A stretch of 21,145 nt of DNA from the IMG/VR virus record IMGVR_UViG_3300045107_000887, positions 1 through 21,145 of that record; one strand, written 5' to 3'. The notes under the pieces are model-generated. The model was not told where the DNA came from, did not search any database, and saw nothing but the letters and a program-made list of their open reading frames with translations. A program made the position numbers and the translations under genes. Of this stretch, positions 13,713-20,461 are shown one piece after another. Every line of letters starts with the position of its first letter. The stretch's first letter is position 1. The stretch is from a virus.

Positions 13713-15263
13713 ATGGCCCTGACCTGGAACGACCTGCCGCAGCCGGGCAGCAGCGACCACAGCTGGACGAAGACCTACAGGCGGTTCCAGCAGGCCGGCG
13801 ACGTGGCCGGCTACCTGGCCTGGCTGCAGCAGAGCAAGCCGCAGCAGCTGGCCGCCTGGCAGGCCGCGCATCCCCCCGCCACCGGCACCGGCGGGACCGG
13901 GGACACCGGCGGGGTCACGCCCGCGGCGGGCGGCCCCGGCGCCGTGCCGATTCCGGCGCCGACCGCGATCATGGCGCCGGGGATCAGCTACAGCGGCCGG
14001 TTTGGCGGCTACAGCGACCCGGCCTATCAGGTCGCGATGAGCTACGCCGGGCCGGAGACGCCGGGCGCGCCGGTCGCGGGCGGCACCGCGCCGCCGCTGG
14101 CGACCGGCGGCCCTTCGACAGGCTCAGGAGGCGTCGGCGGCTCGACGGGCGGCGGCCGGCCGGGGGCGGGCGGCTTCGGCCAGGGCCACCCCGGCAACAC
14201 CGGCACCGGCAGCGACAATCCGAGCGCCGGCTGGCATGGCGGCAACGACCGCGGCGGGTTCGGCGGCTTCGGCCGCGCCGCCGGGCTGCTCTCGTCCGGC
14301 GGCGGCGACGGCGGCGGCCTCGGGCCGGGCGACGCCATCAACCTTGGGCGCTACGGCACCGGAATCCTCGATGCGGCGACCATGCTGGCGCCCGGCTGGG
14401 CCGGCATCGGGCTGAGCGCACTCAGCGCCGGGATGCGCGGGTACAACGCGATGGTGTCGGACGCGCAGCGGGCGCCCTATGCGCAGTATGGCGTCCCTGG
14501 CCTGGACCCGTTGCAATATGCCGGCGCGGCGCTCGGCCTCAACAACTACGGCTCGCTGAGCGGCAACCGCACCATCGTCAACCCCGAGCAGTCGCCGCTG
14601 CGCTACCAGGGAGTCGGGACAGCGATCACCGAGGGCGGCCTCTACAACGACGGCTTCCTCGGTGGTGGTCCGCTCGGGATCTTCAACGACATCCGGGGCG
14701 CCGCAACGCCGGCCGAGGCCGACCTCAAGCTGATGAGCAAGCCGGACTACTTCGCCAACCTTGACCGGGCGATCGCCGCCGCGAAGGGGACGGCCGGCGG
14801 GGGCAATGTCGGCGATCGCGGCGGCGCGCTCAACAGCCCCGGCGGGGCGAGCGGCACCAACAGCTACGGGACCGGCGGCGCCTACGCCAATCGCTCCGGC
14901 GCGGTCGGCGGCATCTCGACGGCGATGGGCGACCACAGCGCCAATGGCAACGGCGGCACCAGAAGCGCGGGCGGCAACGGCGGGCGTTCCGACAATGGCG
15001 GCGGCGGCATCGGCGGCCAGGGGTCGAGCAACGCCAGCCAAGCGAGCCGCAATGGCTTCCGCCACGGCGGCTACGTCACCACGCCGAGCGGATCGATCGC
15101 CGACGACCACCACACCGACAATCAGCCGATCCGCGCCGACGAGGGCGAGTTCGTCCTCCGGCGCGCGGCGGCCAAGGCGCTCGGGCGCGGGCTGCTGCGC
15201 TCGCTCAACACGCCGGCCGGCGCCAGGCGCGCCCGCGGGCTGCTGCGGCCGGCGGCGCGCTAG
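13713..15263 (+). CDS. Glycine-rich virion/ejection-type protein
   Basis: 516 aa, with GGGAGG 9 nt ahead of the ATG. The N-terminus (WTKTYRRFQQAGDVAGYLAW, LQQSKPQQLAAW) is helical. A Pro/Gly-rich linker follows (50-205). A hydrophobic helical section (LDAATMLAPGWAGIGLSALS) covers about 220-245, and a second, strongly Gly/Ser/Asn-rich stretch covers 350-448. The C-terminus has FRHGGYVTTPSG and then IRADEGEFVLRRAAAKALGR. The latter is a pattern (xxxGEFVxRxxAxxxxGxxxL) seen at the end of many phage tail-tip or internal virion proteins. In the P22 order this place belongs to ejection proteins, and that role is inferred. Confidence 0.6.
   Translation: MALTWNDLPQPGSSDHSWTKTYRRFQQAGDVAGYLAWLQQSKPQQLAAWQAAHPPATGTGGTGDTGGVTPAAGGPGAVPIPAPTAIMAPGISYSGRFGGYSDPAYQVAMSYAGPETPGAPVAGGTAPPLATGGPSTGSGGVGGSTGGGRPGAGGFGQGHPGNTGTGSDNPSAGWHGGNDRGGFGGFGRAAGLLSSGGGDGGGLGPGDAINLGRYGTGILDAATMLAPGWAGIGLSALSAGMRGYNAMVSDAQRAPYAQYGVPGLDPLQYAGAALGLNNYGSLSGNRTIVNPEQSPLRYQGVGTAITEGGLYNDGFLGGGPLGIFNDIRGAATPAEADLKLMSKPDYFANLDRAIAAAKGTAGGGNVGDRGGALNSPGGASGTNSYGTGGAYANRSGAVGGISTAMGDHSANGNGGTRSAGGNGGRSDNGGGGIGGQGSSNASQASRNGFRHGGYVTTPSGSIADDHHTDNQPIRADEGEFVLRRAAAKALGRGLLRSLNTPAGARRARGLLRPAAR
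14111..14128. repeat. REP-like 'CCTTCGACAGGCTCAGG' motif inside a CDS
   Basis: The 18-mer CCCTTCGACAGGCTCAGG matches a motif that I know as a very common dispersed repeat between genes of many proteobacteria (reverse form CCTGAGCCTGTCGAAGG). Here it lies inside the Gly-rich linker of the gene at 13713-15263, reading GPSTGSGG. It is unusual both for being in a phage and for being inside a coding frame. Only one copy is present in this window. Confidence 0.45.
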
Positions 15264-15264
15264 C

Positions 15265-15732
15265 ATGAACGCATTCCCATCGCCGCCGGCCGTGCGATCC
15301 GCGGCGGCGGGGCCGGCGGCCGTGCTCGCCTGCATCCCGGCCGAGCGGCTCGGCGACTGGTGGGCGACGGTGCTGCCCTGGCTCGAGGCGGTCGAGCGGC
15401 GGAGCAAGGGCAAGGAGTCGGTCGCCGCGATCCGCGCCGAGCTCGAGCAGCAGCACGCGCAGCTCTGGCTGTGGTACCGCGGCGAGCTGCGCGCGCTCGC
15501 CATTACCGAGATCGTCCAGTTCCCCGGCGCCAAGGTCTGCCGCGTGCGGATCGTCACCGGCCGGGACCGGCACGAGTGGGCGGCAGCGAGCCTGGCGGCC
15601 ATCGAGCGATGGGCCGCCGCGATCGGCTGCAGCGCGGTCGAGCCGATCTGTCGCCGCGGCTGGGAGCGCGACCTGCGCGCCCTCGGGTATCGCTGCGACC
15701 ACCTCATCATGCAGAAGCGAGTGCAGCCATGA
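15265..15732 (+). CDS. GNAT-like acetyltransferase-family phage protein
   Basis: 155 aa starting 1 nt after the previous stop. The body is LWLWYRGELRALAITEIVQF, KVCRVRIVTGRD, ERWAAAIGCSAVEPICRRGW and RDLRALGYRCDHLIMQKRV. These elements follow the strand-strand-helix-strand order of a compact GNAT fold. They match a small protein family found among tail or ejection genes of many temperate phages, with the hallmark 'GCxxxxxxxRxGWxRxLxxxGY'. The classical acetyl-CoA loop (Q/RxxGxG/A) is not evident, so catalysis is uncertain. The stop overlaps the next start as ATGA. Confidence 0.6.
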   Translation: MNAFPSPPAVRSAAAGPAAVLACIPAERLGDWWATVLPWLEAVERRSKGKESVAAIRAELEQQHAQLWLWYRGELRALAITEIVQFPGAKVCRVRIVTGRDRHEWAAASLAAIERWAAAIGCSAVEPICRRGWERDLRALGYRCDHLIMQKRVQP

Positions 15733-16469
15733 GCAGCGGCAGCAGCGGCACGCAGAAGGTCGTGCAGCAGAGCGGGCCCCCCGACATCCTCAAGCCCTAC
15801 GTCGCGAGCGGGGCGGCCGACGCGCAGCGGCTCTACCAGGCCGGCGGCCCACAGGTCTTCCCCGGCTCGACGGTGACCGGCCTGTCGCCGCAGACGATGC
15901 AGGGCTGGGCGGCGACGTCGGCCCGGGCGCTCGGCGGCAGCCCGCTCACCAGCGCGGCGCAGGGCTGGGCGACCAATGCGCTGCGCGGCCAGAGCCCGCT
16001 CGACGACCCGCTCTACCAGTCGGTGGCCAGCCAGGTCATCCCCAGCGTCGGCAGCCAGTTCTCGGCGGCGGGGCGCTATGGCAGCGACGCGCATGCCGAG
16101 GCGCTGTCGCGCGGCCTGACCGAGGGCTGGGCGCCCTTCGCCCTGCAGGAGAAGACGACCGCCGCCAGCCTCGCCAACCCGCTGGCCAACCAGGACTACA
16201 CCGACCTGGCGCAGCTCCAGGGCGTCGGCACCGCGCGCGACCAGTACGGCCAGGCGCTCGTCACCGACGCCTACAACCGCTTCAACGCGCAGCAGCAGCG
16301 GCCCTACAGCAACATGAACTGGTACACCTCGCAGCTCTACGGCTCGCCCTGGGGGACGCAGACCAGCAAGCAGCCGGTCTACCAGCCCGGCGTCGGGCAG
16401 CAGGTGGCCGGCGGCGTGCTCGGCGCGCTCGGCACCGCGGCGCAGTTCCTGCCGCTGCTCGGCGTCTAG
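15729..16469 (+). CDS. Probable internal virion/ejection protein
   Basis: 246 aa beginning MSSGSSGTQKVVQQSGPPD. The segments PYVASGAADAQRLYQAGG, VFPGSTVTGLSPQTMQGWAA, SQFSAAGRYGSDAHAEALSR and RFNAQQQRPYSNMNWYTSQL are typical of a phage protein family usually annotated as internal virion or tail-associated. The C-terminal 25 residues (GVGQQVAGGVLGALGTAAQF) form a Gly/Ala-rich hydrophobic helix that could enter a membrane during DNA ejection. It overlaps the GNAT-like gene by 4 nt. The exact role is inferred from the neighbours and the late P22-like position. Confidence 0.6.
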   Translation: MSSGSSGTQKVVQQSGPPDILKPYVASGAADAQRLYQAGGPQVFPGSTVTGLSPQTMQGWAATSARALGGSPLTSAAQGWATNALRGQSPLDDPLYQSVASQVIPSVGSQFSAAGRYGSDAHAEALSRGLTEGWAPFALQEKTTAASLANPLANQDYTDLAQLQGVGTARDQYGQALVTDAYNRFNAQQQRPYSNMNWYTSQLYGSPWGTQTSKQPVYQPGVGQQVAGGVLGALGTAAQFLPLLGV

Positions 16470-16482
16470 GAGGGAGGGCGGC

Positions 16483-17157
16483 ATGGCATTCTCCCTCTTC
16501 GGCGTCTATCCGTTCGGCGGCGGCCCGGGCGGCCTCGGGCGGAGCGCCAACCGCTACGGCGGCGTCAGCGGCGTGCCGGCGGTCGCCGCCGATCCATCGG
16601 CGGGCGGCTGGCAGCCCTTCGACCCGCGCAGCGCCGCCCTGTCGTCGCTCGGCCAGGGCCTGACCGGGCTCGGCGCCGGGCTGCTCGCCGGGAGGAACTG
16701 GGGCGACGGGCTGAGCCGCGGGCTGCTGGCGGCCAATCAGGGCCTGCAGCAGGGGCTGCAGGACGCGCGGCGCGACCACGACGCCGACCAGCAGGGCCGC
16801 GCCCTGCAGCGCCGCCTGCAGCGCGAGGACCGCGCGGCCGAGCAGGCCGACGCCGAGGACCAGCGCAAGGCCGCGGCGCTCGAGGCCGCGGCCGCGCGCC
16901 CGCCGGCCGGGGTCGACCCGCAGCAGTGGCACGCCTGGGTGATGGCCAACCCGGACGCGGCGATCGCCGGCGCGGTCGGCAGCGCCTTCGCGACGCCGCG
17001 GCCCGCACCGACGCCGGCTGCGGCGGCCGCGCCGGCCGGCCAGTACCCGAAGGACCGTCCGGCCCGGCCGGCCGACCAGGCGGCGTTCGAGGCGCTGCCG
17101 GTCGGCGCCTGGTTCGTCAACCCGGCCGACGGCCAACTGATGCAGAAGGCGAGGTAG
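16483..17157 (+). CDS. Probable small ejection/virion protein with coiled coil
   Basis: 224 aa with GGAGGG 8 nt before the ATG. The N-terminus is Gly-rich with LGQGLTGLGAGLLAGRNWGD, a possible amphipathic membrane helix. About residues 85-140 form a long, highly charged, Gln/Arg/Asp/Ala-rich coiled coil. A Pro/Ala linker follows, and then a short terminal motif AAFEALPVGAWFVNPADGQL that recurs at the ends of phage virion proteins ('F..LP.G..F..P.dG'). The combination suits a P22 gp7/gp14-type ejected protein, but no direct family match can be claimed. Confidence 0.5.
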   Translation: MAFSLFGVYPFGGGPGGLGRSANRYGGVSGVPAVAADPSAGGWQPFDPRSAALSSLGQGLTGLGAGLLAGRNWGDGLSRGLLAANQGLQQGLQDARRDHDADQQGRALQRRLQREDRAAEQADAEDQRKAAALEAAAARPPAGVDPQQWHAWVMANPDAAIAGAVGSAFATPRPAPTPAAAAAPAGQYPKDRPARPADQAAFEALPVGAWFVNPADGQLMQKAR

Positions 17158-17158
17158 G

Positions 17159-17938
17159 GTGGCCGTCCCCGACTTCGCCGCCCGGGCCGTGCCGGTGGCG
17201 CCGGGCTTGCTGGCGCGTGCCCTGGCCGACCGGTCGCCGGTGCCGCTCGACATCTCCTCGCGCGCCCTGTCACCGGTCGACCGGTCGCCCGCCGCGGCGG
17301 CGGCGGATCTCGCGGCGCGGGTCGCGCAGCGCGAGCGCGAATACGCGCTGCCGGTCGAGCTGGCCCGCCAGTTCATGGTCGGCGGCGCCGAGGCCATCCG
17401 CCGCTCGCCCCTGGCCGTCCTGGGCACGGCCATCCGGTCGAGGTACGGTCTCCAGCCGGACGTGCTGGCGAACCAGTACAGCGCGCTCGCCGCCATCGAC
17501 CCGAACCTCCAGACCGAAGCGCGGCGGCTGCACGAGGACATCGGCGTGATGAGCGTGCCGGGCGGCGCGCCGCGCCGCGCGATCGACGCCGTGTCGCCAG
17601 CCGAGCGCCGGCTCTATCTGTCCGACTGGAAGCTGACGGCGGCGGAGCAGGCCGGGCGCCGGCGCGAAGCGCTCGCGGGCACCGCGGCGGAGCGCGAGTT
17701 CCAGGTGCGCCAGGACGCCGCCGGCGATCTTTGCCGTCCGGCCGAGCGGCCCTTGCGGCGGGCCGGGCGGCCGGGGGCGCAGATCCGGAAGCTCTTCGGC
17801 GCGGCGATCGGCGGCAAGCTCGCGGGGCCGGGCGGCCTCGCGGCCGGCCGGGCTGCCGCGAGCTCGTTCTGCGGCCGGGCGCGCGACCGGGTCCTCGAGC
17901 TGGTCGACCGGTCGGTGAAGAGCCAGACGATCCAGTAG
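17159..17938 (+). CDS. Hypothetical late phage protein
   Basis: 259 aa from a GTG 1 nt after the previous stop. The middle (ALPVELARQFMVGGAEAIRR, PLAVLGTAIRSRYGL, EARRLHEDIGVMSVPGGAPR) looks helical. The section from about residue 185 becomes strongly Arg/Gly-rich and then ends DRVLELVDRSVKSQTIQ. The base-order switch at about 17,720-17,780 might indicate a frameshift, but no other frame gives a better protein. No family is recognised. By position, after the ejection-type genes and before the tail fibre, it is probably virion-associated. Confidence 0.5.
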   Translation: MAVPDFAARAVPVAPGLLARALADRSPVPLDISSRALSPVDRSPAAAAADLAARVAQREREYALPVELARQFMVGGAEAIRRSPLAVLGTAIRSRYGLQPDVLANQYSALAAIDPNLQTEARRLHEDIGVMSVPGGAPRRAIDAVSPAERRLYLSDWKLTAAEQAGRRREALAGTAAEREFQVRQDAAGDLCRPAERPLRRAGRPGAQIRKLFGAAIGGKLAGPGGLAAGRAAASSFCGRARDRVLELVDRSVKSQTIQ

Positions 17939-18073
17939 CCGGCGGTCTGCCAGGCGCCTCGGGGCTTGACCTGGCGCAACTCAAAGAATTCCAGAACCAG
18001 CTTCAGCTCTCTCAAAGAGTGTATATGCGTCCCGGAAGCAAGACGACAACGCTGACGAATTGGAGATCGCCCG

Positions 18074-19429
18074 ATGGCCGACCTCATCACCAGCTCGTTC
18101 TCGGAAAGCGACGCGAGCAACACTGCTGTGTCCGGCGTCTCGATCGCCGAGGGCTGCCCGCCATCCAACGTCAACGACGCGCAGCGGGCGACCCTGGGCG
18201 CGGTCAAGCGGCTCGTCGACCGGCTGGGGCCGACGCTGACGGCCGGCGGCACGGCCAACGCGCTGACGCTGACCTACGCCGTCGGGCCTGCGGCCTACAC
18301 CCAGGGCGAGGTCTTCAGCTTCATCGCGGCTGCGACCAACACCGGCGCCGCGACGCTCAACGTCTCCGGGCTGGGCGCCAAGAGCATTACCAAGAACGGC
18401 GCGACGGCGCTGCAGGGCGGCGAGATGGTGACGGGCGCCGTCGTCACGGTGATGTATGACGGCACGCAGTTCCAGCTGATCAGCAACAACGTCACCGAGG
18501 CGACCGCATTCTGGGGCGGCACGTCGGGCGGCTCGGCGAACGCGCAGACGGTGAGCCTGACGCCGGCACCGGGCGCCTACTACGCCGGCATGGTGGTGAC
18601 GTTCCTCGCGGGGGCGACGAACACCGGGGCGACGACGCTGAATTGCAACAGTCTCGGGGCGAAGAGCATCTTCGTCGCGAACGCGGCATGCGTCGGGGGC
18701 GAGCTCCTGAGCGGCAAGGCGTACACCGTCGTTTGCGACGGGACGCAGTTCCAGATGCTATCGCCGCAGAGCACGCAGCGCGGCGCGCTGATCGGAGTGC
18801 AGTATTTTACCGCTTCTGGAGCGGCCACTTATACGCCGACCGCCGGCACGAATAGCATCATCGTCGAGGTGATCGGCGCAGGTGGCGGCGGGGGAGGGGC
18901 GCCCACGACGGGCGCGGGGCAGGTTGCCTGCGGCGGTTCTGGTGGTGGTGGTGGCTATGCCCGCAAGCGCATCACCAGCTCCTTCTCGGGCGTCACCGTC
19001 ACGGTTGGCGCGAAGGGCACCGGGGGCACGGCAGGCGCCAACCCCGGCAACGCGGGCGGGACTTCAAGCTTCGGCGCGCTGGTCTCGGCCACGGGCGGCG
19101 GCGCCGGCTCGGCCGGCTCTGCGGGATCTCCTCCCGTCACGGTCGGCTGCGGCAGCAATGGAAGCGGCTCAAGCGGGGACATCAACCTTGAAGCCATCGG
19201 CGGCATCATCATTATCCAGCAGGTGTCGACGACCGTGCAATCTTCGCCGCCCGGCTACGCTCCGTACTACGGCGGGATCGGTGTTGGCTACACCACGTCG
19301 CAGGGCGGCTTCGGTGGCCGCAATAAAGGATCCGGCGGCACTGGCGGCATCAACAGCGCATCTCAGGCTTCGTCCCGAGCCGGCGGCGACGGGACGGACG
19401 GGATGGTTATTGTGTGGGAATACAACTAG
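18074..19429 (+). CDS. Modular tail fibre with glycine-rich tip (receptor-binding candidate)
   Basis: 451 aa. The N-terminus (ASNTAVSGVSIAEGCPPSNV, NDAQRATLGAVKRL) is the usual virion-attachment segment of podovirus and prophage fibres. Two related beta modules follow at about 55-140 and 150-235. Each has 'F.AAxTNTGAxTLNxxxLGAKSI' and ends in 'V.DGTQFQ.(I/L)S'. The last 200 residues carry several poly-glycine runs (GAGGGGGGAP, GGSGGGGGYARK, GGTAGANPGNAGG) between variable loops, ending DGMVIVWEYN. Glycine-rich tips of this type form packed polyglycine helices displaying receptor-binding loops in other phage adhesins. Four Cys lie in or near the loops. Host binding is inferred from this architecture. 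Confidence 0.8.
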   Translation: MADLITSSFSESDASNTAVSGVSIAEGCPPSNVNDAQRATLGAVKRLVDRLGPTLTAGGTANALTLTYAVGPAAYTQGEVFSFIAAATNTGAATLNVSGLGAKSITKNGATALQGGEMVTGAVVTVMYDGTQFQLISNNVTEATAFWGGTSGGSANAQTVSLTPAPGAYYAGMVVTFLAGATNTGATTLNCNSLGAKSIFVANAACVGGELLSGKAYTVVCDGTQFQMLSPQSTQRGALIGVQYFTASGAATYTPTAGTNSIIVEVIGAGGGGGGAPTTGAGQVACGGSGGGGGYARKRITSSFSGVTVTVGAKGTGGTAGANPGNAGGTSSFGALVSATGGGAGSAGSAGSPPVTVGCGSNGSGSSGDINLEAIGGIIIIQQVSTTVQSSPPGYAPYYGGIGVGYTTSQGGFGGRNKGSGGTGGINSASQASSRAGGDGTDGMVIVWEYN

Positions 19430-19430
19430 C

Positions 19431-19449
19431 GGCGGCGATCTCTCCGCCG
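19431..19449 (+). terminator. Weak hairpin after the tail fibre stop
   Basis: GGCGG and CCGCC flank an 8-nt loop within 2-4 nt of the tail fibre stop codon. The stem is only 5 bp and no T-run follows, so it is at best a weak or factor-dependent terminator. It lies in the 105-nt gap before the next gene, the longest gap in this part of the operon. Confidence 0.25.
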
Positions 19450-19534
19450 GTTCCACCAGCTAATCGCGACCGCGATCACCACGAAGACCAGAAACCACTC
19501 AACCGGCTATTCCCAACCGGGGAGCACCTCGCCC

Positions 19535-20053
19535 ATGGCATCCTTCGCCCGTGTCCAGGACGGCGTCGCTGTCGAGCTATTCGACGCGCAGCCGGACCTC
19601 ACCCCTGAACTAATGACCACCATACGCCACTGCGCCGGCAATGTCGCGGCCGGTTGGATCCGGGACGGCGCGACCTTCTCGCCGCCGGCCCGCCCCCCGC
19701 TTGCCGAGGTGAAGGCCGCTCGCAAGGGCGAGGTCGGCGCGCTCTACAGCCAGAAGCTCACCCGCGGCATGCCTTACGGTGGCAAGGTGCTGCAGATCGA
19801 GGCCAGCCAGCTCCGCATCACCGGCGCCGCCGCGGCCGCCGGCCTCACCGGCGGCGTGCCGGCCTCGGGTTGGCGGATGGCCGACAACAGCTTCCTTCCG
19901 ATGCCGGACGCCGCGGCGATGCTCGCGCTGGCGAGCGCGGCGGCGGCCTGCGTCGAGGGCCCGCGGGTGGCGATGTGGCGCCACAAGGACGCGATCGACG
20001 CGGCCGCCGATGCGGCCGCTGTCGCCGCCTGCAACATCGCGGCGGGCTGGTGA
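19535..20053 (+). CDS. DUF4376-type protein, probable tail fibre assembly factor
   Basis: 172 aa. The N-terminus (ASFARVQDGVAVELFDAQPD) is a beta-rich entry domain. The C-terminal two-thirds, from LAEVKAARKGEVGALYSQKL through QIEASQLRITG, WRMADNSFLPMPDAAAMLAL to AMWRHKDAIDAAADAAAVAA, is the DUF4376 pattern found in phage proteins next to tail fibre genes. The place right after the tail fibre fits a fibre chaperone or assembly role, which is not proven for the family as a whole. The stop overlaps the next ATG (TGATGA), so translation is coupled. Confidence 0.75.
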   Translation: MASFARVQDGVAVELFDAQPDLTPELMTTIRHCAGNVAAGWIRDGATFSPPARPPLAEVKAARKGEVGALYSQKLTRGMPYGGKVLQIEASQLRITGAAAAAGLTGGVPASGWRMADNSFLPMPDAAAMLALASAAAACVEGPRVAMWRHKDAIDAAADAAAVAACNIAAGW

Positions 20054-20316
20054 TGAGCGCCAGCGACTGGAACGGCGTCGTCACCGCGTCCTGCTCGGTG
20101 CTGGCGCTGCTTGGCGGCGCCATCGGCACCGTGTGGATCGCCTTCCGCCGCTTCTGCAGCCGAATCGACCGCTTCGAGGATCGCGTCGGCGATCTCGAGC
20201 AGCAGCTTGCCGCGCACGGGCAGGACACCGGCCGGCGGCTCGACGAGCTCGGCCGCGACATGCGCGAGGTGCGCAGCTGGCTGCTCAACGGGCGCGGCCC
20301 CGCGCCGCTGTCCTGA
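20053..20316 (+). CDS. Small membrane-anchored coiled-coil protein (lysis-type candidate)
   Basis: 87 aa. Residues about 8-30 (VVTASCSVLALLGGAIGTVW and on) form one clear transmembrane helix. The remainder, about 35-77, is a charged coiled coil (RIDRFEDRVGDLEQQLAAHG), followed by SWLLNGRGP. Single-helix, coiled-coil proteins of this shape are common in phage lysis regions, where inner-membrane spanins or holin accessories are made; many are also seen without any proven role. It overlaps the DUF4376 gene and is followed by the holin-like gene. Confidence 0.55.
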   Translation: MSASDWNGVVTASCSVLALLGGAIGTVWIAFRRFCSRIDRFEDRVGDLEQQLAAHGQDTGRRLDELGRDMREVRSWLLNGRGPAPLS

Positions 20317-20347
20317 TCATCATCCACCCCGCAGACAGGAGACGATC

Positions 20348-20461
20348 GTGGCCGGATCCGGCGCCTTCCGGCTCGGCCGGGCCGACCTCCCACGCGGCCC
20401 CGGGGCTCACCTTGGCGCTCGGGCAGACCTCCCTCATCGATCAAGCCAGAGGAGACCGATC
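20348..20461 (+). pseudogene. Truncated duplicate of the 5' end of the holin-like gene
   Basis: A GTG at 20348, preceded by GGAGACGATC, begins VAGSGAFRLGRADLPRG. The next gene, preceded by GGAGACCGATC, begins MTASGIFRLGWADLARG. The similarity covers the ribosome-binding site and about 28 codons, then stops. The duplicate is in frame with the ATG at 20462 and has no stop between, so it could in principle give a 38-residue N-terminal extension. The hydrophobic residues of the original (LVLAVLTAVM) have become polar or Pro/Arg-rich here, which points to decay. Confidence 0.65.

Noticed and set aside
13652-14764. Overlapping plus-strand frame at the start of the 13713 gene
   Set aside because: Arg/Ala/Gly-rich shadow; the 13713 frame has the ribosome-binding site and sensible domains.
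17966-17994. TTGACC as a -35 promoter element before the tail fibre gene
   Set aside because: No acceptable -10 lies 16-18 nt downstream (TTCCAG at the ideal place), so a chance match is more likely.
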